The notes under the pieces were generated by a model. It was not told the DNA's origin and made no database searches. It saw nothing but the letters and a program-made list of their open reading frames with translations. From positions 1 through 8,363 of the forward strand of contig CALGYY010000163.1 of assembly GCA_937934705.1 (NCBI GenBank): a stretch of DNA of 8,363 nucleotides, written 5' to 3'. How positions within the stretch are numbered: the first letter of the stretch is position 1; each line of letters starts with the position of its first letter. Origin of the DNA: an uncultured Bacteroidota bacterium. Lineage in GTDB: Bacteria > Bacteroidota > Bacteroidia > Bacteroidales > CAIWKO01. Positions 1 to 6,894 of the stretch are shown here, piece after piece. Both the position numbers and the translations under genes were made by a program.

Positions 1-995
1 TTCGGTTTCCCCGGGCTTTGGCCGTGGATCATCATTCCTTCAGGAACTTTCTCCTGGCTGATGACATTGGCCGCAAGCCAAAGGGCAAATGAAGAGGCTG
101 TCATGTATTCGCCCGACCAATGCTTGAAGCCCGCCAATGGTAAGTCTTTGAGAACGCCTTTTTCCGATTCGCGGTACCAGCGGTCGTGTAGCGGCCAACC
201 GTTCATTCCGGTGATGACCAGATCCAGCTCCTCAGCACTGATCCCCTGCGATTCCAGAAAAGTCCTGATTCTCTCATCGATCACCTCAGGACCCGACGGC
301 CTGAAGATCATATCAACACCGGAAACTTCAGCCATGGCATCACCGGCTTCCCCCTGCAACAGAAAAAAGGAGGCACCTTCTCCGGCTACAGTTCCGCGGG
401 ACTTTGAGCCGAAAAGGCTGTCCGGAGCAGGAATGCTGTTTTTCCACATGCCCATGCGCCGGGTAACATTCCAGTAATCAGATGTTATCTCGTCAATTCC
501 TCCGATCAGGATCTGCCGGCATTCCTTCTGATTTATCATCATCATCGCGTCAAGCAATGCACTTTCAAAAGAGAATCCGCGGTGGACATAGGCGAAATTG
601 TAATTGTTGCATTTCAGCATCAATGCAATTTGTCCTGCAATGGTGTTGTGGGTCGACTGAATAAATGCCGTCGGGGTGAGAAACTGCTCCTGGTTGTTGA
701 TGATACTCGTCAGGAAATTACCGGTATCTTCCATGCATCCGAGCCCGGTTCCTGTGATTATGGCATCCGGGATGTCCACTCCGGCGTCTTTCAGGCAGCG
801 TGTTGCTGCTGCAACACCCATTTTTACAATGCGGCTCATGCGCCTGCTGAGTCCGGGATTGATGTATTCTTTATATTCCGGCTCAAGGGCTTTCAGCCAT
901 TCACCATCCTGAGTCCTGAGGTCTCCGCTGAACAATCCTCCGTCGAAACTGGCCTGCGGGCTGATCGCGGCGCTGGTCCTGATATATGCTTTCAT
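1..995 (-). CDS. Ketosynthase-fold chain-length-factor-like protein (partial, C-terminus off left edge)
   Basis: This is a beta-ketoacyl synthase (thiolase-fold) homologue that probably lacks condensing activity. Reading from the ATG at 995 gives 331 uninterrupted residues to the window edge; family members are about 350-380, so only the C-terminal tail is missing. The fold is shown by the TGTGLG segment (81-86), the STHNTIAGQIAL helix (114-125), IGGIDE (164-169) and AGEGAS (204-209). A gap-free alignment with the neighbouring active synthase puts Gly140 at the nucleophilic Cys, Gly263 at the first catalytic His and Glu296 at the second, while Lys291 is kept. Losing the Cys and both His is what chain-length factors of type II polyketide systems show. 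It starts 12 bases after the stop of the upstream synthase, so the two are very likely co-transcribed and form a heterodimer. Alternatives are a decarboxylating or structural ketosynthase paralogue. The family call is firm; the chain-length-factor role and any pigment pathway are inferred. Confidence 0.85.
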   Translation of the reverse strand, partial: MKAYIRTSAAISPQASFDGGLFSGDLRTQDGEWLKALEPEYKEYINPGLSRRMSRIVKMGVAAATRCLKDAGVDIPDAIITGTGLGCMEDTGNFLTSIINNQEQFLTPTAFIQSTHNTIAGQIALMLKCNNYNFAYVHRGFSFESALLDAMMMINQKECRQILIGGIDEITSDYWNVTRRMGMWKNSIPAPDSLFGSKSRGTVAGEGASFFLLQGEAGDAMAEVSGVDMIFRPSGPEVIDERIRTFLESQGISAEELDLVITGMNGWPLHDRWYRESEKGVLKDLPLAGFKHWSGEYMTASSFALWLAANVISQEKVPEGMMIHGQSPGKP

Positions 996-1007
996 AAATA
1001 GGTCTCT

Positions 1008-2210
1008 TTAAACTGCCGAAAAAATTGCGGTGGAGTTATTTCCGCCAAAGCCAAAAGAATTACTGAGAACATTCCTGATCTTTGCCCCTTTGATCAGTTG
1101 AATATTGGGGACAAGTCCCAGCTCATTCATCGGGGTGCTGAAGTTCAGGTTGGGATAGATCAATCCGTGCCGGATCGAGAGTAATGACAATACCGCTTCA
1201 ACACCGCCGGCAGCACCCAGGGTATGTCCCGTAAAGGGCTTGGTACTGCTGAACTTTGGGATATTTTCGCCAAAGATGTTACGCATGGCCGTTCCTTCAG
1301 AAAGATCGTTATTCTGTGTGCCGGTTCCGTGTACATTGATATAATCAATTTCCTCGTTTTTCAGCCCGCTCATCTCTAATGCTGTTCGCATCGCTTTGGT
1401 GGCACCAAAACCGTCGGGAGAGGAGGCCGTCTGATGGTAGGCGTCATTGGCATTGGCATAACCCAGAAGTCTGCCGATGGGCTTTGCACCCCGGGCTTCT
1501 GCAAAACGGGCTGATTCCAACACAATAAAACCGGCCCCTTCACCAAGGTTCAAACCGGCACGCGTGTCGTCAAAAGGCCTGCAGGGCTGTTTGTCGAGTA
1601 TCATCAGAGTATTGAATCCGTTGATCGTGAAGCGGGTCAGCGCATCGGAACCACCTGCCACAACGATATCGGCCAGACCGTTACGGATGAGCTTCGCACC
1701 GTAAATAATGGAATTGACTGATGAAGAACAGGCGGTGCTGATCGTGCTCACCATACCGGTGATGCCCAGGTCAATGGCCATCCGTTCGGTGCTTTCTCCG
1801 CAATCATGTGCAACGACTTCCCTCAGCCTGCCTTTATGCTGGTCTTTATAATAAAGGTCGAAAAAACCTTCGCTGTGATCCATCCCGCCAACCGATGTAG
1901 CTGAAACCAGAGCCGAACGACAGTCCCCGGGATGAAGCCCGGCATTTCGGACCGCTTCCCTGCTTGCAACCATGCCCAGTAAGCTTGTTCTGGTAATAAC
2001 TGATGGCGAAGATTGAATTTCCAGGTATGCCATCAGCTCCTCATCGGTCATTTTAACTTCCCCCACCGGTAAAACTCCTTTGTGGATGGTTTCCAAATGG
2101 GTGATGGGGCCAATGCCGGACCGGTTTTCAAGCAACGACTGCAGGACTTCTTCCGTGTTTCTTCCGATGGCAGAAATGATCCCGGTACCCGTAATGTAAA
2201 TTGTATCCAT
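1008..2210 (-). CDS. Beta-ketoacyl-ACP synthase, FabF/KAS II-like
   Basis: This enzyme performs the decarboxylative Claisen condensation of malonyl-ACP with an acyl-ACP. The 400-residue protein has the normal KAS II length and a full catalytic set: Cys161 in STACSSS, His294 in VHGTGT, Lys324 and His329 in KPFTGH, plus the GEGAG loop (223-227) and the C-terminal NSFGFGGNN (384-392). An in-frame ATG at 2291 would add 27 residues, but I chose 2210 because MDTIYITGTG is the normal start of the family fold and a consensus promoter (2232-2262) lies between the two codons. The gene leads an operon whose next member is a catalytically dead paralogue 12 bases downstream. That pairing resembles a type II polyketide or aryl-polyene/flexirubin ketosynthase rather than housekeeping FabF, which usually sits next to acpP. 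The biochemical family is clear; the pathway is inferred. Confidence 0.93.
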   Translation of the reverse strand: MDTIYITGTGIISAIGRNTEEVLQSLLENRSGIGPITHLETIHKGVLPVGEVKMTDEELMAYLEIQSSPSVITRTSLLGMVASREAVRNAGLHPGDCRSALVSATSVGGMDHSEGFFDLYYKDQHKGRLREVVAHDCGESTERMAIDLGITGMVSTISTACSSSVNSIIYGAKLIRNGLADIVVAGGSDALTRFTINGFNTLMILDKQPCRPFDDTRAGLNLGEGAGFIVLESARFAEARGAKPIGRLLGYANANDAYHQTASSPDGFGATKAMRTALEMSGLKNEEIDYINVHGTGTQNNDLSEGTAMRNIFGENIPKFSSTKPFTGHTLGAAGGVEAVLSLLSIRHGLIYPNLNFSTPMNELGLVPNIQLIKGAKIRNVLSNSFGFGGNNSTAIFSAV

Positions 2211-2231
2211 GAATGAATGCTGCTTTTTTTG

Positions 2232-2262
2232 CAAAAGTAAGAATTTCCGGCGATTTTTTAAA
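2232..2262 (-). promoter_or_regulatory. Bacteroidetes-type promoter of the ketosynthase operon
   Basis: On the minus strand the -7 element TACTTTTG (2232-2239) matches the Bacteroidetes consensus TAnnTTTG exactly. A TTTA lies 19 bases upstream (2259-2262), where TTTG is expected for the -33 element. Transcription would begin about 15 bases before the ATG at 2210. This supports that start over the in-frame ATG at 2291, which lies upstream of the promoter. Confidence 0.6.
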
Positions 2263-2383
2263 GGGTTTCCGATGAGGGATCCCTTATACATATCCTTCTG
2301 GAGGCTGTTTCTTCAGATGGCTCGTGCTATGATGAAGCTTAACAACAAATGTTAATCTCCCCGGATGCAATCGAAGGTTTACT

Positions 2384-2391
2384 TATTTTTA
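2384..2391 (+). promoter_or_regulatory. Possible promoter of the broken lipoprotein gene
   Basis: TATTTTTA matches the Bacteroidetes -7 consensus TAnnTTTG at all but the last fixed base and lies 26 bases before the ATG at 2418. I see no clear -33 TTTG about 19 bases upstream. It may be a weak or decayed promoter. Confidence 0.3.
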
Positions 2392-2417
2392 CATACAGTA
2401 ATCCTAAACATTTATTT

Positions 2418-2754
2418 ATGAGAAAGTCATTTATTATGACCTTATGCGCTCCGGCAGTCATTGCTGTGATGCTGGGATCCTGTCGCCCCCTGTACATTCC
2501 CAATGCACTGCACACTCCCTTCTTATGTGAGCTTTGCCAATGTAAAAACCACGGGAATGAACCTTCAATACACCCATTCGCTTTTCTTCGAACCTGCGCT
2601 CACTGTTCGTGTTGGTTATAAATGGGTAAAATTGTTTATTCAGGCGGGTCTATCCGTTCCTGCCTCGAACCGCCCCGATGTGCAGCATCAGCCCCTGATC
2701 CTGATGACCGGGGTTAACCTGAATTTCAACAAGTGGAAGAATGCAGGACTCTGA
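2418..2754 (+). pseudogene. Remnant of an envelope lipoprotein gene (internal deletion plus frameshift)
   Basis: From the ATG at 2418 the first 34 residues form an intact lipoprotein start: MRK, a hydrophobic stretch, the lipobox LGSC (Cys22), then RPLYIPNALHTP. That frame then becomes cysteine-rich nonsense and stops at 2621. From about 2521, one frame over, a different coherent segment begins (SYVSFANVKTTGM...) and continues through FFEPALTVRVGYKWVKL to a C-terminal ILMTGVNLNFNKW, ending at 2754. The two pieces look like the ends of one protein family of roughly 200-230 residues, lipid-anchored with alternating beta strands, so about 100 central residues appear deleted at about 2519-2521. 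The family assignment is from memory of similar sequences. The C-terminal piece has a nearby ATG at 2503 and could in principle be translated alone, but it would lack a signal peptide. The stop is directly followed by the convergent ridA stop, within the palindrome CTGATCAG (2751-2758). Confidence 0.72.
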
Positions 2755-3135
2755 TCAGTCTTTAACCGCAATCGCAGAGATCTCTACCTTGCAGCCTTTG
2801 GGCAGATAAGCAGCCTGTATGGTCTCACGGGCCGGGAATTGTGTGCTGAAGTATGTGGCGTAAGTTTCGTTCACCACACTGAAATCATTCATATCAGCCA
2901 GAAAAATGCTGGTCTTGACTACATGGGAGAAATCCATACCCGCTTCAGCCAGCAGACTCCTGAGGTTTTCCATCACCCTGATGGTCAGCGAACGGATATC
3001 ACCGTCCATGATCACATTTGTTACCGGATCGATGTGGACCTGTCCGGAAATAAACAGCATATTATTGACCAGAACAGCCTGGCTGTAAGGCCCGATTGGT
3101 TGAGGCGCACCCTTGATGTTCAGACTTTTTTTCAT
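2755..3135 (-). CDS. ridA: RidA family enamine/imine deaminase (YjgF/YER057c/UK114)
   Basis: RidA proteins are small cytosolic trimers that hydrolyse reactive enamine/imine intermediates, classically 2-aminoacrylate released by PLP-dependent dehydratases, protecting PLP enzymes from inactivation. The 126-residue length is normal. Diagnostic segments are IGPYSQAV (14-21), FISGQ (28-32), VVKTSIFLADMNDF (72-85), the PAR motif with Arg103 (equivalent to E. coli RidA Arg105, which binds the substrate carboxylate) and LPKGCKVEI with Glu118 (equivalent to Glu120). The MKK start is standard, and a perfect TACTTTTG promoter element lies 26 bases upstream. The gene is divergent from an ornithine cyclodeaminase-family gene 161 bases away, whose reactions also involve imine intermediates. 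Its 3' end meets the broken lipoprotein gene with no gap. The family is certain; the in vivo substrate is not shown. Confidence 0.96.
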   Translation of the reverse strand: MKKSLNIKGAPQPIGPYSQAVLVNNMLFISGQVHIDPVTNVIMDGDIRSLTIRVMENLRSLLAEAGMDFSHVVKTSIFLADMNDFSVVNETYATYFSTQFPARETIQAAYLPKGCKVEISAIAVKD

Positions 3136-3161
3136 CCCTTAAACGATTGTTGAGTTCCGGA

Positions 3162-3169
3162 CAAAAGTA
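3162..3169 (-). promoter_or_regulatory. Promoter -7 element of ridA
   Basis: The minus-strand sequence TACTTTTG matches the Bacteroidetes consensus TAnnTTTG exactly and is the same octamer seen before the ketosynthase gene. It lies 26 bases before the ridA ATG. The nearest -33-like sequence (TTTA) is only about 14 bases upstream, so the -33 box is unclear. Confidence 0.5.
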
Positions 3170-3267
3170 TAACAGAATTATTGTAAACGCGAGAAGTATT
3201 GGTATTTTCCCTGCCTATTCCGCATGAACGGGCTCAGGATGGAAGTCGATTCGGCGGAAATCCGGAA

Positions 3268-3275
3268 TATTTTCG
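3268..3275 (+). promoter_or_regulatory. Possible promoter of the cyclodeaminase-family gene
   Basis: TATTTTCG matches TAnnTTTG except for one base and lies 21 bases before the ATG at 3297, a usual distance in this phylum. No convincing -33 box is visible. With the ridA element at 3162-3169 it would make the 161-base gap a divergent promoter region. Confidence 0.35.
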
Positions 3276-3296
3276 TATCATTGAAAAAAAAATTCT

Positions 3297-4274
3297 ATGG
3301 TAAGGATACTAACCCGACAGGACGTGATGTCCGTTCTGAACATGCGTGATTGCATGGCTGCAGTTGAAAAAGCATTTATTGAACTTGCCGAAGGGACTGC
3401 GGTGCTTCCCCTGAGGATCGGCATTCGCCCTCCTGATGGCCTGGCGCTGTACATGCCGGCCTACCTTCAAAAAATGCAGGCCCTCGCCTGTAAGGTTGTC
3501 ACTGTGTACAAAGACAATCCAACAAAACACAAATTACCGACAACCATTGGTAAGGTACTTCTCCAGGATCCTGAAACGGGGGAGGTGATCTGTATTATGG
3601 ATGGCGGCTACCTGACTGCAGTGCGGACGGGAGCAGCCAGTGGTGTAGCCACCTCTTATCTGGCCCGGGAAGATAAAGGGCAGTTGGCCGGTATCTTCGG
3701 CTCGGGTATGCAGGCCCGTATGCAACTGTGGGCCATGAAGGAAGCACGTGACCTTAGGGGAGCACTGGTTTATGATATCTCAGAGCAATCGGCACAAACC
3801 TTCTGCAAGGAAATGTCGGCCATGCTGGATATGGAAATAAGGATTGCTGCCAAACCCGCGGAAATTCTGGATGCTGATATCATTTGTGCAGCAACCTCGG
3901 CCTCAGATCCCATTTTTTCAGGGAAGGATGTCAAACCGGGCACCCATATCAACGGCATAGGCAGTCACAGTCCCGGACAAAGGGAACTGGACACCGATAT
4001 TGTGAAACGTTCGCTTTTTATAGGGGATTCACGTGAGGCCTGTTTTGGTGAAGCGGGCGATCTTCTGATCCCGATCAGTGAAGGAGCAATTACTGAAGAT
4101 CACTATTATGCGGATCTGGGTGAAATTATCACCTCAAGAAAAACAGGCAGGCAAAACAGGGAGATGATCACCCTGTTCAAATCGAACGGACTGGCCATAC
4201 AGGATGTGGCAACCGCCCGCCTGGTTTACGAAAAGGCATCTGCTGCGGGTGTGGGTGCTGAGATCGATATCTGA
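3297..4274 (+). CDS. Ornithine cyclodeaminase/mu-crystallin family protein (probable amino-acid dehydrogenase or ketimine reductase)
   Basis: This is a cytosolic NAD(P)-dependent enzyme of the family that includes ornithine cyclodeaminase, archaeal alanine dehydrogenase, ketimine reductase (CRYM) and pyrroline/piperideine-2-carboxylate reductases. The 325-residue length is typical. Visible features are Lys66 (ALACKVV) and Arg110 (TAVRTGA) for the substrate carboxylate, the dinucleotide-binding GSGMQA (135-140) at the start of the Rossmann domain, GIGSHSPGQREL (220-231), DLGEII (273-278) and the C-terminal GLAIQDVATA (298-307). In Pseudomonas putida ornithine cyclodeaminase the segment is GDCPGKTEL with catalytic Asp228; here it reads GSHSPGQREL with His224. 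This argues against true ornithine cyclodeaminase and for a dehydrogenase or reductase. It is divergent from ridA and ends at a strong terminator. The family is firm; the substrate is unknown. Confidence 0.93.
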   Translation: MVRILTRQDVMSVLNMRDCMAAVEKAFIELAEGTAVLPLRIGIRPPDGLALYMPAYLQKMQALACKVVTVYKDNPTKHKLPTTIGKVLLQDPETGEVICIMDGGYLTAVRTGAASGVATSYLAREDKGQLAGIFGSGMQARMQLWAMKEARDLRGALVYDISEQSAQTFCKEMSAMLDMEIRIAAKPAEILDADIICAATSASDPIFSGKDVKPGTHINGIGSHSPGQRELDTDIVKRSLFIGDSREACFGEAGDLLIPISEGAITEDHYYADLGEIITSRKTGRQNREMITLFKSNGLAIQDVATARLVYEKASAAGVGAEIDI

Positions 4275-4289
4275 GAATGTCCTCTCGGG

Positions 4290-4333
4290 AAAAAGAAAAC
4301 GCTGCGTCTTTCCAAACGCAGCGTTTTCTTTTT
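4290..4333. terminator. Bidirectional Rho-independent terminator between convergent genes
   Basis: A perfect 18-bp inverted repeat (4290-4307 and 4316-4333) encloses an 8-base loop. The GC-rich core is CGCTGCGT/ACGCAGCG. Each arm has an outer A or T run, so either transcript would end in a U tract. It lies 15 bases after the stop of the plus-strand gene (4274) and 12 bases beyond the minus-strand peptidase stop (4346), as expected for a shared terminator. Confidence 0.92.
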
Positions 4334-4345
4334 TGTTTCTGTATG

Positions 4346-6508
4346 TCAGTCAAGATCCATTTCCTCAATCAGATAATCGGCTTCCGCGTATTTGTCGATG
4401 ATGAACAAAACGTAACGGATATCAAGCGTGATATTCCTGCATTGTTTGGGATCAAAGATGATGTCGCTCATGGTTCCTTCCCAGACGCGGTCGAAGTTGA
4501 CTCCTAAGAGGTGCCCGTTGGCATCCAGCACAGGACTTCCGGAATTACCTCCCGATGTATGATTGGAGGCAATAAACGCCACATGCACTGTTCCGTCCTT
4601 ATCTGCCCAGCGTCCGTAATTTTTAGTTCTCACCAGTTCCTTAAGCTTGTCGTCCACTTCATAATCGTGTACCAGGCTGTCTTCTTTCTCCAATACGCCT
4701 TCGATGGTGGTGAAGTAGTTGTAGTTCAGTCCGTCGCGGGGAACAAAGCCGCCCACGGTTCCAAATGCAACGCGCATGGTGCTGTTGGCATCCGGGTAGA
4801 ATTCTTTCTGCGGCTGCATTTCCATCAGCGCTTTCATATATGTTTTGTATAACTCCTCGATATGGGATTCTACCAGGGAAAGTTCCGGATAGATCTTCTT
4901 AAAATAAAATCCGTAAATCTCTTTGGCCAGCTTAAAAGCCGGGTCGGCATCCAGTTTCTTCACTTCTTTGATGGTGTACTTGTCAAGGAAAGCAAGGGTT
5001 TTTTCCTCAGTACTCAGAAAAGAACTTGAAAAAATATGATCAGCGAATTTGTTGAAATCACCTTTGTTTTTGTGGCCGTTGGTGTAAATAATCTCTGGTT
5101 GCCAGGCCGGGTCGAGGTTCATGAACCAGATCCTGAAAAGTGCGGCCATCACATCACGATCAAGACCAGTGTTGTAATTCTTAAAATATGAACGGGCGGC
5201 ATTTTTGAATTGCTCAACCATATCCTTCACTTCTTTATCAGTAACATTGGCCTTTTTGCTCAGGTCAGATAATTTGGTGAAAGTGTAGGCATATTTAACG
5301 AGCTCTACGCCAATACCTGCCTCATAGAGGTAATCGAAGGCAAGATTCAGGGGGACTGCTTTGGCATAGGCTTCTTCAAAATCCTTCATCAGGCTTCCGT
5401 ATTTCTTTTTCCTTTCCTCATCTGAATTGACCCAGGCGCTGAACTGCTTTTCGAGCTCGCGCTTTTTGTTGATGGCATCCATGCGCTTAACACCATGCGT
5501 TTCACCGATCATCTTTTTCCAGTAATTGGAAACGCCGTGGTACTTGGTCGTGTACTGTATAGTGGTGAACTTGCTGTCTTTCATGTACCTGCTCATGATA
5601 TCCATCCTTTTTTCCCTGATCCTGATCATGGCCGGGTTCTCGATGGCTGCAACCATCTCCACTCCCCACGAAGTGAGATATTGCTGGGTGATACCAGGGT
5701 ATCCGAAGATAAAAGTGAAGTCACCTTCCTTAACGCCCTTGGTACTGATCTTACAATGCTTTTTCGGCTTATAGGGAACGTTGGTAGCAGCATAATCTGC
5801 AGGCTGGTTGTTTTGATCAGAATATATCCTGAATATCGCGAAATCCCCGGTATGCCGGGGCCAGATCCAGTTGTCGGTATCCCCGCCGAAATATCCGATG
5901 CGGTTGGGCGGGACACCCACCATGCGAATGTCAGAGAAAACTTCGGAGACGATCAGAAAATACTGATTCCCGTGAAAAAATGGTTTTACCTTGGCTTCAT
6001 AATGGTTGCCTTCCATGGCCGCTCTTTCAAGCGCCAGAATATTGCCATCAATCAGTGCCTGACGCTGGTAAGTATCCATGTTTTCAATCACACCATTCAG
6101 AACCTTGTCGGTGACATCTTCCATTCTCACCAGAATGGTCACCTTGAGACCGGCATTGGGCAATTCCTCATTGTGATTCTGAGCCCAGAATCCGTTGTTC
6201 AGATAGTTATGTTCAACATTGGAGTGTGATTGTATCGCCCCCAAACCGCAATGGTGGTTGGTCAGTAATAAACCCTGATCCGAAATGATGGTTCCCGTAC
6301 AGCCGCTGCCAAACAGCACAATAGCATCTTTCAGACTGGGTTTGTTGATGTTGTAGATGTCGTCGGCGGTGATTTTCATTCCGAGCCGCTGCATTTCCGC
6401 TTCGGCATATTCGCCCAGCAGAACCGGCAGCCACATCCCCTCATCCGCCCTTAATGCAGTATTCACCCACAGGGCACATCCCAATAATAGAATTACTAAT
6501 CTTTTCAT
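4346..6508 (-). CDS. dpp11: S46 family dipeptidyl-peptidase, DPP11 type (Asp/Glu-specific)
   Basis: This periplasmic serine exopeptidase removes N-terminal dipeptides from oligopeptides in peptide-fermenting Bacteroidetes. At 720 residues it is full length for S46. A signal peptide (MKRL plus a hydrophobic stretch to about Ala18) is probably cleaved near Ala21. The chymotrypsin-like catalytic domain is split by a helical domain (about 280-570). The triad is His86 (TNHHC, 83-87), Asp222 (RHTGDFAIFR) and Ser656 (GGNSGSPV). The N-terminal DEGMWLP and the GGDTDNWIWPRH segment (208-219) are family signatures. Arg674, 18 residues after the catalytic Ser in NFDRVWEG, corresponds to Arg673 of Porphyromonas gingivalis DPP11, which selects acidic P1 residues; DPP7 has Gly there. 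It appears to be a single-gene unit ending at the bidirectional terminator. Family and triad are clear; the specificity is inferred from one residue. Confidence 0.95.
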   Translation of the reverse strand: MKRLVILLLGCALWVNTALRADEGMWLPVLLGEYAEAEMQRLGMKITADDIYNINKPSLKDAIVLFGSGCTGTIISDQGLLLTNHHCGLGAIQSHSNVEHNYLNNGFWAQNHNEELPNAGLKVTILVRMEDVTDKVLNGVIENMDTYQRQALIDGNILALERAAMEGNHYEAKVKPFFHGNQYFLIVSEVFSDIRMVGVPPNRIGYFGGDTDNWIWPRHTGDFAIFRIYSDQNNQPADYAATNVPYKPKKHCKISTKGVKEGDFTFIFGYPGITQQYLTSWGVEMVAAIENPAMIRIREKRMDIMSRYMKDSKFTTIQYTTKYHGVSNYWKKMIGETHGVKRMDAINKKRELEKQFSAWVNSDEERKKKYGSLMKDFEEAYAKAVPLNLAFDYLYEAGIGVELVKYAYTFTKLSDLSKKANVTDKEVKDMVEQFKNAARSYFKNYNTGLDRDVMAALFRIWFMNLDPAWQPEIIYTNGHKNKGDFNKFADHIFSSSFLSTEEKTLAFLDKYTIKEVKKLDADPAFKLAKEIYGFYFKKIYPELSLVESHIEELYKTYMKALMEMQPQKEFYPDANSTMRVAFGTVGGFVPRDGLNYNYFTTIEGVLEKEDSLVHDYEVDDKLKELVRTKNYGRWADKDGTVHVAFIASNHTSGGNSGSPVLDANGHLLGVNFDRVWEGTMSDIIFDPKQCRNITLDIRYVLFIIDKYAEADYLIEEMDLD

Positions 6509-6894
6509 CCTGATACTTTTTGCTGATTAAACGTTCAGTTAATTATTTCTGGCTTGCGGTCGCTAAATTATAATATTTTGGATACCAGCCGCACTTTTTT
6601 GGATATCATTAACGCATCATTAAGATTTTTCAGGTCTTATCGTCTGAATATTTGTGATTTACACCCGAAACGAAAGTATATGATATTAAAGCATTATCCC
6701 GGATTATGCAGAGAACTATAAAAAATATCTATATACCGTTAAAATATAGTCAATTAGCACCAAACCAGGGTATTTTCATTGCTTGATCAGATTCCTAATC
6801 GCTATACCTCTGTCAGTCTTTATTCGCAAAGAATAAACCCCGCTTACCGATTTTCGCTCTTTTTAGCTAATTTTGCGACAACCAATGATATTCC
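6509..6894. other. 386-base AT-rich intergenic region between divergent genes
   Basis: No coding potential or RNA gene is recognisable here. On the minus strand TAATTTAG (6563-6570) is one base off the -7 consensus and could serve the peptidase gene, but it leaves a leader of about 50 bases and has no clear -33 box. A 7-bp inverted repeat, TTTATTC/GAATAAA (6819-6825 and 6831-6837, loop GCAAA), lies just upstream of the lipoprotein promoter and might be an operator. The stretch 6700-6760 is very AT-rich. Confidence 0.5.
6868..6875 (+). promoter_or_regulatory. Promoter -7 element of the lipoprotein gene
   Basis: TAATTTTG is an exact match to TAnnTTTG, 19 bases before the ATG at 6895. The -33 position holds only a poor match (TTAC at 6844-6847, 20 bases upstream). 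Its position supports the chosen start. Confidence 0.55.

Noticed and set aside
61..477. 138-codon plus-strand open frame
   Set aside because: It is antisense to the chain-length-factor-like gene, whose minus-strand frame is uninterrupted and clearly homologous to ketosynthases.
2211..2291. 27-residue N-terminal extension of the ketosynthase from the ATG at 2291
   Set aside because: The extension is basic and unlike the family, the conserved fold begins at the Met encoded at 2210, and a consensus promoter lies between the two start codons.
5495..6229. 244-codon plus-strand open frame
   Set aside because: It is entirely antisense to the well-conserved catalytic region of the S46 peptidase and its translation shows no coherent family signature.
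6476..6508. Lipobox-like LLGC at residues 8-11 of the S46 peptidase
   Set aside because: The Cys comes too early for a lipoprotein signal, and the hydrophobic stretch continues past it to a normal signal peptidase I site near residue 21.
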